From: Salvelinus alpinus
Taxonomy: Eukaryota; Chordata; Actinopteri; Salmoniformes; Salmonidae
DNA length: 64,000 nucleotides
Assembly (NCBI RefSeq): GCF_045679555.1
Contig: NC_092098.1
Location: 19,808,038 to 19,872,037, forward strand
Direction of reading: 5' to 3'
Positions 49,889-60,817 of this stretch are shown piece after piece. Within the stretch, counting starts at the first letter, position 1. Each line of letters starts with the position of its first letter. The notes below the pieces were generated by a model. The model worked only from the letters and a program-made list of their open reading frames with translations. It did not search any database and was not told where the DNA came from. Made by a program: the position numbers and the translations under genes.

Positions 49889-50311
49889 TGTCACGCCCTG
49901 GCCTTAGTTATCTTTGTTTTCTTTATTATTTTGGTTAGGTCAGGGTGTGACATGGGGGATTTATGTGTTTTGTCTAGTCTAGGGGTTTTGTATGTTTATG
50001 GGGTGTTTTCTAGTCTAGGTGTTTGTATGTCTATGGTTGCCTAGATTGGTTCTCAATTAGAGTCAGCTGTTTATCATTGTCTCTGATTGGGAACCATATT
50101 TAGGCAGCCATATTCTTTAGGGATTTGGTGGGTTATTGTCTATGTATTTGTTGCTTGTGTCTGCACTTTATATATATAGCTTCACGTTCGTTTTGTTGTT
50201 TTGATTAGTTTGTTTAAGTGTTCTTCGTTTCGTTATTAATAAATAGAAGAATGTATTCGTATCAAGCTGCGCCTTGGTCCTCCTCTCTTCCTCCATACAA
50301 CGAACGTGACA
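49889..50311 (+). mobile_element. Solo LTR with perfect 5-bp target duplication, inside a Tc1 terminus
   Basis: A 423-bp block starting TGTCACGCCCTGG and ending CGAACGTGACA, flanked by GTACC (49884-49888, 50312-50316). The target is the first bases of a Tc1 inverted repeat (cagtacc|agtcaaaag). LTR signals include tatatatagc (about 50169) and attaataaatag (about 50235). Confidence 0.92.
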
Positions 50312-50723
50312 GTACCAGTCAAAAGTTTGGACACACCTACTCATTCAAGGGTTTTTCTTTATTTTTACTATTTTCTACAATGTAGAATAATAGTGAAGAC
50401 ATCAAAACTATGAAACAACACATATGGAATCATGTAGTAACCAAAAAAGTGTTAAACAAATCAAAATATATTTGAGATTTGAGATTCTTCAAAGTAGCCA
50501 CCCTTTGCCTTGATGACAGCTTTGCACACTTTTGGCATTCTCTCAACCAGCTTTATGAGGTAGTCACCTGGAATGCATTTCAATTAACAGGTGTGCCTTG
50601 TTTAAAGTTCATTTGTGGAATTTCTTTCCTTCTTAATGCATTTGAGCCAATCAGTTGTGTTGTGACATGGTAGGGGTGGTATACAGAATATAGCTCTATT
50701 TGGTAAAAGACCAAGTCCATGTT

Positions 50724-52150
50724 ATGGCAAGAACAGCTCAAATAAGCAAAGAGAAACGACAGTCCATCATTACTTTAAGACACGAAGGTCAGTCAATGCG
50801 AAAAATGTCAAGAACTTTGAAAGTGCAGTCGCAAAAACCATCAAGCGCTATGATGAAACTGGCTCTCATGAGGACCGCCACAGCAAAGGAAGACCCAGAG
50901 TTCCCTCTGCTGCAGAGGATAAGTTAATTAGAGTTACCAGCCTCAGAAATTGCAGCCCAAATAAATGCTTCACAGAGTTCAAGTAACAGACACATCTCAA
51001 CATCAACTGTTCAGAAGAGACTGTGTGAATCAGGCCTTCATGGTCGAATTGCTGCAAAGAAACCAATACTAAAGGACAACAATAATAAGAAGAGACTTGC
51101 TTGGGCCAAGAAACATGAGCAATGGACATTAGATCGGTGGACATCTGTCCTTTGGTCTGATTAGTCAAAATGTCAGATTTTTGGTTCCAACCGCTGTGTC
51201 TTTGTGAGATGCGTGAAGCACGGAGGAGGAGTTGTGATGGTTTGGGGGTGCTTTGCTGATGACACTGTCTGTGATTTATTTAGAATTCAAGGCACACTTA
51301 ACCAGCATGGTTACCACAGCATTATGTAGCAATACGCCATTCCATCTGGTTTGCAAATGTATTTAAAATGTATTTATGTCACCTTTATTTAACCAGGTAG
51401 GCTAGTTGAGAACAAGTTCTCATTTACAACTGCGACCTGGCCAATATAAAGCTAAGCAGTTTGACACATACAACAACACAGAGTTATACATGGAATAAAC
51501 AAACATACAATCAATAATACAGGAGAAAAATCTATATACAGCATGTGAAAATGAGGTAGGATAAGAGAGGTAAGGCAATAAATAGGCCATGGTGGCGAAG
51601 TAATTGGTTAAATAAAGGTGAAATAAAATAATAAAGAAAGAAATGACAATATAGCAATTAAACACTGGAATGGTAGGATGTGCAGAAGATGAATGTGCAA
51701 GTAGAAATACTGGGGTGCAAAGGAGCAAGATAAATAAATACAGTATGGGGATGAGGTAGATTGGATGGGCTATTTACAGATGAGCTATGTACAGGTGCAG
51801 TGATCTGTGAGCTGCTCTGACAGCTTAGTTCGACAATCATTTGTTTTCAACAGGACAATGACCCAACACACCTCCAGGCTGTGTAAGGGCTATTTGACCA
51901 GAAGGAGAGTGATGGAGTGCTGCGTCAGTTGACCTGGCCTCCACAATCACCCGACCTTAACCTAATTGAGATGGTTTGGGATGAGTTGGACCGCAGAGTG
52001 AAGGAAAAGCAGCCAGCAAGTGCTCAGCATATGTGGGAACTCCTTCAAGACTTCAAGACATTCCAGGTGAAGCTGTTTGAGAAAATGCCAAGAGTGTGCA
52101 AAGCTGTCATCAAGGCAAAGGGTGGCTACTTTGAAGAATCTCAAATATAA
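50724..52150 (+). pseudogene. Tc1-like transposase pseudogene
   Basis: The DNA-binding part is visible at 50724-50925 with a small deletion relative to the 26314 copy (TLKVQSQKPS). The catalytic part continues beyond the LINE insertion: LTWPPQSPDLNLIEMVWDEL (51920-51990, catalytic Glu in IEMVWDEL) and the C-terminus to 52150. The first Asp region (ctttggtctgattagtc, about 51155) has become a stop codon. Confidence 0.88.
51350..51835 (-). mobile_element. LINE 3'UTR-like fragment inserted in Tc1
   Basis: It begins tatttatgtcacctttattt and contains aaccaggtaggctagttgag and aactgcgacctggcc, a common salmonid dispersed repeat read in reverse. It carries no reverse transcriptase. Family assignment is tentative. 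Confidence 0.55.
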
Positions 52151-52499
52151 AATATATTTTAATTTGTGTAAGACTTTTTTGGTTACTACATGATTCCATA
52201 TGTGTTATTTCATAGTTCATAGTTTTGTCTTCACTATTATTCTACAATGTAGAAAGAAAAACCCTTGAATGAGTAGGTGTGTCCAAAGTCTGTTCGTACA
52301 TCTGTTAAGATAGGCAGAGAGCTTACTTAACCTCACTATTTTTCCTATAAGATCATCCAATGACTGTATATGAGATCACCACTCTGAGCTGGGAAAGGGA
52401 AATTGAGGTGGGATGGAGAAGGGGTGAATGGACGAGGGGATTCTTGTGCTGCTGCCAGCATTGAAGAATGTCCACAGAAGAGCGCAGGTCAGCACTTTT

Positions 52500-52850
52500 C
52501 AGAGAGCTGCTGCAGACCCGGCACCAGAATAAAGTGACTTAGGGGGACAGTTGAAATCGATGAGGGGGCACAATTTTGGGGGGTTCTTGCATTGGAATTA
52601 TATTGAATTCTGCGTATATACCACAATAAACATAAAGTTAAAATGCTGAGACTCTGAGACCATTGAATGATTGCTTTTGAAGTGACAGGTTGACACGAAA
52701 TCTGTAGCCTATCTCTGCTGCGCTGTATCAGCACAATGGACAGCGACCTACACACTGAAGCGCATGGAAACCATGTGTTTGATGCAATTGATACCATTCC
52801 ACTCATTCCGCTCCAGCCATTACCACAAGCTCGTCCTCCCCAATTAAGGT
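52500..52850 (-). repeat. hAT-like terminal repeat fragment, copy A, with degenerate RE1 motif
   Basis: It shares ttgcattggaattatattga, ataccacaataaacataaa, agtgacaggtt and agcgacctacacact with 53425-53620. A REST-site-like sequence (tcagcacaatggacagcg) is at 52728-52745. Confidence 0.7.
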
Positions 52851-53424
52851 GACACCAACCTCCTGTGCAAACAGCCTATCTGAATGCAGCCGTACACACA
52901 ACTGTCTTACCAAAATAATGCAAACTAAATGCTGAAAGTAGTAGCCTAGTTATTCATGCATGCAAACAAAAACACTGAACAACAGTTTGGCTTAGAATAC
53001 CACACAACTGCAAATGTGAACGAATGAATGTGAACAGAACAAAACAGTGGCACCAAGTAGGCATAGTAAATAAAATATCAGATGGATAAAGGCATGACAC
53101 AATCAATATTTAGGCAAGTTACATTAACAGTAATCAAACACAGTTGGAGATGGAAATAACCAAAACATATCCTGCAACCTCCTACAGTGAGATGCAGCCT
53201 TGCACAGGCCTGCTTCAAACATGGAAAATCATGCCGCTCATGACTTCAGTAACTTTTGTGGATCAAATTTGACCCACGTAATCATTTAAGCAACGCCAGC
53301 CTACCATAAACACGTTTCTAACAAGTACAGTTCCATTTACAGAAACTCAAACCAATAGGCTACCAAGAAAACCACAATAGTATCTATTTCTATGATGAAA
53401 CATACCCATATGTAGCTTTACCCA

Positions 53425-54010
53425 GGGGCGTCATTTGGGTTCTTACATTGGAATTATATTGAATTCTACTGATATCCCGCTATACCACAATAAACATAAA
53501 CGTTTAAATGCAGAGACCATTGAGTGCTTTTGACCAAGAAGTGACAGGTTGGTTCGAAATCTCCTCTGCACTGTATCAGCACCATGGACAGCGCCCTACA
53601 CACTACGCTTCCACCAAATCTGTTTTGCTTAGATCCAGCAGTGGTTTCACCTTTTTAACATCTAGAAAGTTATGGCTCTCTGGGTCAAGGGCACACACGG
53701 CCTCCACCCGTTGGCTGTTGTGTTCTCTGAATCGTTCTGACATTTCACCAATGACAGCATCCAAGAACAGTCTTTTACACTCAGTTTCTTCTCCTCTGTC
53801 CTCCTGGCCTACTGTACTGTCCACTTCGTACTAGAACTTCACAATGCTGTCACAACTTTTAACATCCACTGACACATTAACCAGGTGTCCCCTTCTCCTT
53901 TGGCTTTGTTTGGGTACTTTGGCGAAGCCCATTTCTGATATCCATTCTTAGGTCCGAGCTAGCTAAATAGGCTAATAAAGCTAATGCTTTTTACAGCTAG
54001 CTAAGAAACA
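53425..54010 (-). mobile_element. hAT-like element fragment, copy B, with transposase relic and RE1 motif
   Basis: It begins caggggcgtcatttggg, a hAT-type end. The minus strand 53824-53603 encodes a short piece (FLDAVIGEMSERFREHNSQR, then AVCALDPESHNFLD) resembling the ZMYM1-like hAT transposase family. It is short and truncated. A REST-site-like sequence lies at 53575-53595. Confidence 0.65.
53575..53595 (+). promoter_or_regulatory. RE1/NRSE-like (REST-binding) sequence
   Basis: The site reads a-TCAGCACC-ATGGACAGCGCC and matches the commonly quoted 21-bp RE1 consensus at 20 of 21 positions, the only difference being the first base. It lies inside a dispersed hAT-like repeat. REST silences neuronal genes in non-neural cells; whether this site is bound is unknown. 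Confidence 0.6.
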
Positions 54011-55465
54011 AACTAAACACTGTAGTGGTGGGGCGTGACTCATGTTGAGTGAAGCTGCTACAACGGTAAACTTGACTCCACCCTTATAAATCAAAATCAA
54101 ATATTAAAGACAGAGGTGTATCATGTTATTAATTTAGCCTACCACATTTTTTTTTTATGTATGGAAACCCAAAGGAGTCATACCTAAGCTTTCCATAGCC
54201 CTCCTACAGACACCGGGCACACTCTGTCCATTTTGCTGACACACAGTGGAGATACAGATTTTGTGCCAACCTGTCACTCTGCTTTTTTTATATAGGGACA
54301 TAAAACTAGAGGGGACACAAGTTTCCTTTTGCCACCTTGTGGATCCGGACCCGAGCTGCTGTAGTGTAGAGTGGTGATCTCTCCACCTCCTTTACCTCCT
54401 CCCACCCTCTTCCTCCCCCATCAGTCCAAAATCCTGGGCCTCCCCTGGAAGCCCCTCCTCACATACTGTACAGAGCAGGACGCCCAGACTGAGCTCAGCT
54501 CCCATGCTAGTCATCCATATGTTTATCTGCAGCAGCACATCTTTGGCACAGCCACATGCTACTGTGCTATGCTGAACTAAACCCCACCATCTCCATCATC
54601 CCTACACAGTACATACCTTTCCATGGGCCACTAGCTTGCTGAAATGAATGTACTTAGCCAGGTGTTTTATTAACCCCTTCCCTCCCATCTCTAACTCCAT
54701 ACCACCACACAAGCACATCCACCTTCCAATTCAATACATGGATGGAGGCTGACCATGTTTTCTCTCTCTCTCTATCTCACTTCCGTTGGATGGTGATACT
54801 GGAGGAGAGAGTGCGGTAAGGTATTATAATTAAGTGCCTCTCTCTCACACACGCATGCAAGCACGTGCACACACACGCACACACACATACACACCTCACC
54901 TTCAAACAACCCTCTTAATTCTCTGACACTTAGTTATTCCTGTTCAGTTTCTTTGAATATCCTTTTCACACAAAACCACGACATGTCGTGCAGCCTCTTT
55001 CATCGCTCCATTTCATTGGACTTTTTTCAGAAATGTATTTTACTTCTCTGAAATGTAGCCTATCTTTGGAACGTCTCATACCATTATTTCATGCAGCGAA
55101 TTAGTTGCTAATGAATCCTATAAAATAGAGCTTAGTTTGTCCCTGATAACCTTTGTTAATGATCATTTTGCTTACAGATGACAAAGAGGAAAACAAAACA
55201 TGGTTTTCATATAGGTCTCTGGCGCCACCCCGTGTATCCTCCTAAAATGCATATTTGACTTCAAGTGCTATTTTCTACTGCAAATTATCTTTGTTCATTC
55301 AGTGATTATTACAGTTAATGTTATCAAACGAATTGATGGTGATATCAAGGATCAATACCATTTTGATTATTGTGCTCTTCAAAAGACAGACAGACACCTA
55401 TGCAACATAAAGCAGGCTTTCCGAGCAAACCCAGCAATCGTTATGTAAAGTAAGTCATGTATTGA
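54011..55465. other. Intergenic DNA, nothing definite
   Basis: A short impure CA patch lies at 54845-54895. The open frame at 54371-54580 has no recognisable features. Confidence 0.4.
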
Positions 55466-55509
55466 TTGAGATGAATGATGCCCAAATTTGTATTAATAAT
55501 GTATTATCT

Positions 55510-56030
55510 GCAGTGGAGAGGGGCAAAAGCTTTAAGTTCCTCTGCGTGCACATCACTGAGGATATGAAATGGTCCCTTCACACTGACAGCACAACAGAGC
55601 CTCTTCAACCTCAAGAGGCCGAAGAAATGTGTCTTGGCCCTTCACAAACTTCTACAGATGCACCATCAAGAGCATCCTGTCAGGCTGTATTACCGCATGT
55701 TACAGCAAGTGCACCGCACGCAACCGCAGGCATCTCCAGAGAGTAGTGCGGTCAGCCCAACGCATCATCGGGGGCACACTGCCTGCCCTCCAGGACATCT
55801 ACAGCACCCGGTGTCACAGGAAGGCAAAGAAGATCATCAAGGACCTCAGTCACCAGAGCCACGGCCTGTTCACCCCACTACCATCTAGAACGTGGAGACA
55901 GTACAGGTGCATCAAAGCTGAGACGGAGAGACTGATAAACAGCTTATATCTCCAGGCCATCAGTAGAGGTGCGTGGGTCAAATCCCTGGGGAAGCCAAGC
56001 CCTTTCATTCATGGGCAGTGTTAGTTAGTT
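55510..56030 (+). mobile_element. LINE reverse transcriptase C-terminal fragment (second family)
   Basis: The + strand encodes RGKSFKFLCVHITEDMKWSL (55515-55575) and, after a frameshift near 55620, CTIKSILSGCITACYSKCTA, RVVRSAQRIIGGTLPALQDI and YSTRCHRKAKKIIKDLSH (55650-56020). The layout matches L2-like RTs but the sequence differs from the copies at 2.3, 22.5 and 36.4 kb. Confidence 0.85.
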
Positions 56031-57060
56031 AACATTAGCCTTCTACCTCTAGCTACATATTGAACTTCCATCCTCTCAGGCCAGGGGCACAACAATGTAT
56101 GGATTAATGGTCGGATCAGAATCGCCGTTATAATCATTGGCCAGTACAGAGAATTAAGTAAAACCATAAGTCCAAATCCCTATCTCCATCCATGGCTAAA
56201 TTAGGAAAGGCCCAACACAACGAGTTGCAACAATTCAAGATTTTTCTGTCAATGACATATGCTCTCAATGGGATTTGATAGGAGTAACGCCAAATCCGAA
56301 CTGTCTTTCCTTGATAATTTTTTTGGGTGCGCCAGAACCATTCACAGTTGAGCTCGCTCGGTTTAGCTCAACGCTGATTGGCAAATTTGTTATACTTTTT
56401 TCCCATTTGTTTCAAGGGAGTTCAGATTGCTTCAGATAGATGGGATACACGTAGAGAGACAGAGGGGCGCTGTTTCGCTCTGTCAGATGCTTTATCCTGT
56501 GAGATACATTCAGCCTCTTGCGAATTGAAGGAAAATTATGAAAGACAGAGACCAAAGACATATTATTTGATGTTTTTTAATTGGGACATTTTTGCTGGAA
56601 GTCTGGCTTCTCTTGGAATGTAGGAGAATATAACACAATATATCTGGTAAAAGATAATACAAAGAAAAGACCAACCGTTCTTTTGTATTATTTTTCATCT
56701 TTGAAATGCAAGAGAAAGGCCATAATGTATTATTCCAGCCCAGGTGCAATATACATTTTGGCCACTAAATGGCAGCAGTGTATGTGCAAGGTTTTAGAGT
56801 GATCCAATGAACCATTGCATTTCTGTTCAATTTTTTAAAATCAAGACAGCCCAAATATGCCTAATTTGTTTATTAATAACTTTTATGTTCAAAATTGTGC
56901 ACTCTCCTCAAACAATAGCATGGTAGTCTTTCACTGTAATTGCTACTGTAAATTGGACAGTGCAGTTAGATCAACAAGAATTTAAGCTTTCTGCCAATAT
57001 CAGACATGTGTATGTCCTGTGAAATGTTCTTGTTACTTACAACCTCATGCTAATCGCATT
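56031..57060. other. Intergenic DNA, nothing recognised
   Basis: AT-rich sequence without a supported gene or nameable repeat. Confidence 0.4.
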
Positions 57061-57061
57061 A

Positions 57062-58030
57062 GCCTACGTTAGATCAACCGTCCCATGGAAGGGACGCCGA
57101 TCCCGAAGAAGTTTTAAATAGTACCCACAAAACACCTGTCTCAACGTCAACAGTGAAGAGACGACTCCGGGATGCTGGCCTTCTAGGCAGAGTTCCTCTG
57201 TCCAGTGTCTGTGTTCTTTTGCCCATCTTAATCTTTTATTTTTATTGTCCATTCCGAGATATGGCTTTTTCTGTGCAACTCTGCCTAGAAGGCCAGCATC
57301 CCGGAGTCGCCTCTTCACTTTTGACGTTGAGACTGGTGTTTTGCGGGTACTATTTAATGAAGCTGCCAGTTGAGGACTTGTGAGGCGTCTGTTTCTCAAA
57401 CTAGACACTCTAATGTACTTGTCCTCTTGCTCAGTTGTGCACCAGGGCCTCCCACTCCTCGTTCTATTCTGGTTAGAGCCAGTTTGCGCTATTCTGTGAA
57501 GGGAGTAGTACACAGCGTTGTACGAGATCTTTAGTTTCTTGGCAATTGCTTGCATGGAATAGCCTTCATTTCTCAGAACAAGAATAGACTGACGAGTTTC
57601 AGAAGAAAGTTCTTTGTTTCTGGGTATTTTGAGCCTGTAATTGAACCCACAAATTCTGATGCTCCAGATACTCAACTAGTCTGAAGAAGGCCAGTTTTAT
57701 TGCTTCTTTAATCAGAACAGTTGTGCTAACATAATTACAAAAGGGTTTTCTAATGATCAATTAGCCTTTTAAAATTATAAGCTTGGATTAGATAACACAA
57801 CATGCCATTGGAACACAAGAGTGATGGTTGCTGATAATGGGCCTCTGTATTTCTATGTAGATATTCCATAAAATAAATCTGCAATTTCCAGCCACAATAG
57901 TCATTGACAACATTAACAATGTCTACACTGTATTTCTGATCAATTTGATGTTATTTTAATGGACAAAAATTTTGCTTTTCTTTCAAAAACAAGGATATTT
58001 CTAAGTGACCCCAAACTTTTGAACTATAGT
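57062..58030 (-). mobile_element. Tc1-like element relic with internal inverted duplication
   Basis: The minus strand encodes the N-terminal part of a Tc1 transposase (IPRNKELSSETRQSILVLRN ... KLKISYNAVYYSLHRI ... RRLRDAGLLGRV). The right end gtgaccccaaacttttgaac is its terminal repeat. The catalytic C-terminal half is missing. Segments 57112-57194 and 57277-57359 are inverted copies of each other. Confidence 0.88.
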
Positions 58031-58049
58031 CGATATTTATATTCCGCAA

Positions 58050-58310
58050 AGTTCCTTCAATTATATTAATTTTGACGTGGGGTTTTGTACTATGTACTTA
58101 TATACTGGATTCTTGACATAGCTCACTAATATATCTACTGCTGTACATATCATTCTTAGTGTGTGTTGTGTTTTTTACATTTTTATTATTATTTGTGTAC
58201 TTGTTTGACATTTTACTGTATTGTTAGGAGCTAGTAACATAAGCATTTCGCTGCACCCGGTGTAACATCTGCTAAACTGTGTACGCGACCAATAAACGTT
58301 GATTTAATCT
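58050..58310 (+). repeat. LINE 3'-end fragment (second family)
   Basis: It ends with ataagcatttcgctgcaccc, ctgctaaactgtgtacgcg and accaataaacgttgattt, the 3' terminus of a salmonid LINE. It may belong with the reverse transcriptase piece at 55510-56030, separated by the Tc1 insertion. Confidence 0.65.
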
Positions 58311-58442
58311 CACTATAAGAGCAGTACAGTCAAATATGTTTTTCTCATTGTTCTATCCGTGGTACAGTAATAAAGGACCTATCGGATCTGCACGCATGCG
58401 CACAGGACCTACTCCTTCTAACAGACTTGGCTGGAGAGGCTT

Positions 58443-58452
58443 GGGAATTCCC
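58443..58452 (+). promoter_or_regulatory. Perfect NF-kappa-B site upstream of nfkbib
   Basis: GGGAATTCCC fits the kappa-B consensus GGGRNWYYCC at every position and is palindromic. It lies 353 bp before the I-kappa-B start codon in a non-repetitive stretch. Autoregulation of I-kappa-B genes by NF-kappa-B is established for the alpha and epsilon types. Confidence 0.6.
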
Positions 58453-58804
58453 CAGGACATCTCCTTTCGCGAGACGACTTGACCTGTAAACAATTTAGCA
58501 CGGTAACGTTTATATTTATTTTACTCCGTGAAAAACCTTATCAGGTGAAGATGAACTTTGATGATATCAGTTAGAGCTTAGATGCAGCGCCCTGTGCTGT
58601 TTTCGTAGACTTGGTCCTCTAGCACCTTTAGCGTGCTAGCTAGCTAACTAACTGCTTGGACATCAGTTACCAGCTTGAAAGCACAGCTAGCCTGCTACAT
58701 TGCTTTCGCAAACTGTCTGGTTACTAAAATCAATCGATTTTAACCAGCTGTTGCAAAAGAGTCTATTATAAAAAACGAATAGCTAGCTAGCAACAGTATT
58801 CGTA

Positions 58805-60817
58805 ATGGCTGGTATTCAGCCCAGGTGCGATTTTGGAAAGCAGCATGCACGGCCTATACTTGGCTTCGGGCTTGACAAACACGAAACTCTGGGTACTTCT
58901 GCACCGGATGATTGGTGCGACAGTGGGCTAGAATGTCTGAGTGGAACAGCGCTGAGCCTGGATGACTCCTTCAGCAATGAGACATCCAAAACCTGGGGGC
59001 CCAGGTCCCCTCACACGGCCTCCTACTCCTCACTGGATGACACTGACAAGCACCCTATGGACTTTAGTTCACTGGGTGGTGGAGAGAGGTTGGACTCCGC
59101 TATAGGGGACTCAATTACAGATGAGACGGTGGGGAGTATATCACAGGGGCTGGGGACCATGCACCTGAATGAACCAGTTATCAGTTACACAGTCGATGAC
59201 TGTGGGAGGCAAGCAGCACCGAGCCTGGAGGAGGAAAGACAGAGGAGAGACGAGATGCTCAACACACTGAACTTTGTGTCTGAGGATGGAGACACGTGAG
59301 TATGCTCTCGTTACTATTCACATAATGAACAGCAGTTTGTTGGCTATTTGTCATTGTTATCTCAAACATCTCCTTTGCTCATAGGGCTCTTCACTTGGCT
59401 CTTATCCACGAGCACTGGGCCTTCGTACAATACTTACTGGGGGTGATAGCTCTGGACAGGAGCTGGGTGCCTTACCTGGACATCCAGAACCACTTGGGAC
59501 AGGTAAGCACATGGACACACTGCTCTTCTGAGCTGAGATCAGCCACACCATCATTGGAGGGTTTATTAACATGTAATTAACATGTGTCCACTTGCATTTT
59601 CTTGCTCTCCTCACTCTTCATTTGGCCCTCTCAAATCTCCTACTTTGGGGACTTTTTGTCTCTATTGTGTTTTCCTCTATTTTCATTGTCCACTTCTTTT
59701 CTTCCTCCTCCTTACTTCCTCTGTCAGACTGCCCTCCACCTGGCTGTCATAGTGGACCAGTCCCAGTGTGTGCGGGGGCTGCTGTGGGGCGGTGCGAGTG
59801 CTGAGCTCCAGGAGAGAGGAGGGAACACACCGCTGCACTTGGCTGTCAGGGAGTTGAGGCAGGACTGTGTACGAGAGATCACCTCCAACTGCCAGAGCAC
59901 CGACTATCTACACGTCACCAACTACTCAGGTACACAGATCGCCCAGACGACGTGTAGCCTGTCGTTGTACCGTTAGAAACTTTGCATACTGTAACTTTAT
60001 CATCCCTGTTTTACCTTTTAGGTTTCTCTATTTGTAATGTCACCCTCCCTCTTTCTTTCCCTCTTTTAGGGGTGAGTGCACTGCATTTGGCAGTACAGAG
60101 GGGCAAGGAGGACATAATCAGCATGCTGATTGAGGCAGGAGCTGATGTTAACCAGAGGGTGAGTAGCCCACAGTAGTTACTATATCAGACTGATATAGAC
60201 AGGGTGGGTCTTCCATGCCTGCTGGGTTCCAACATGCCTCAGCACTTCATTCATTAAAGTCAATAGAGGTCCCCTCACCTGCTGAGCAAGATAATTACAC
60301 TTAAAGGTTATGATGATCCACTCACTGCCTCTCTCTCCCTTTCTGCCCCCCCAGGACCCAGGCTCAGGCCGTTCCCCTCTCCACTGGGCCGTGGAGTCAC
60401 AGAGCCCCAGGGTGGTGCAGTTACTGCTGCATAGGGGAGCCAATGTAGACCAGCCCTCCTATGCAGGCCACACAGCCCTCTACTGCTCCCTGCACAGGCC
60501 CAACAAGGAGGTACAGGCCCTGCTCAAGGCTGGAGGGGCCTCTGACACACAGGCCCAGGACGAAGAGGAGAGGGAGAGTGAAGAGGTGAGGGTGGTCTGG
60601 GGGAGTTAGTTGGCACTGCAGATATGAACTTCTTTATTTGTCTGTCATAGATGTATTGACATTTCAGAAGTCACACAGTGTCCATCATGGCTGTAAGTGT
60701 TATTATTGGGTTTATATGACTCCATGACATTGGAGTCATATTAACTCTGCTGTTCTCTGCGTTTGCCTCCTGTAGGAGTTTGATGACGTTGTTATCAATG
60801 GACAACGAGTGCACTAA
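58805..60817 (+). CDS. nfkbib: NF-kappa-B inhibitor, beta type (six coding exons)
   Basis: I-kappa-B proteins hold NF-kappa-B dimers inactive until IKK phosphorylates their N-terminal degron. Coding exons: 58805-59295, 59385-59502, 59728-59929, 60070-60158, 60355-60585 and 60776-60817. All have GT/AG borders and join in phase to 390 aa. The N-terminal region carries DDWCDSGLECLS (residues 35-46), like the WCDSGL of mammalian I-kappa-B beta. Ankyrin repeats start at EDGDTALHLALIHEH (160-174) and continue with LGQTALHLAVI, GNTPLHLAV, GVSALHLAVQ and GRSPLHWAVE. The acidic tail (DEEERESEEEFDDVV) resembles the beta-type PEST end (DEYDDIVV). The alpha type is the main alternative, because the last residues (INGQR) also recall its C-terminus. 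The second Ser of the canonical DSGxxS degron is Cys44 here. Confidence 0.9.

Larger units (their letters stand above)
49882..52300 (+). mobile_element. Tc1/mariner-like transposon relic with two insertions
   Basis: Same family as 25899-27484. The left terminus cagtacc is separated from the rest by the solo LTR (49889-50311). The + strand transposase relic begins near 50724 (MARTAQISKEKRQSI). A LINE-derived piece (about 51350-51835) splits the catalytic domain. The right end (gagtaggtgtgtccaaagtc) is degraded. Confidence 0.9.

Noticed and set aside
59644-59655. Second kappa-B site in intron 2 of nfkbib (ggggacttttt)
   Set aside because: It lacks the 3' CC of the consensus.
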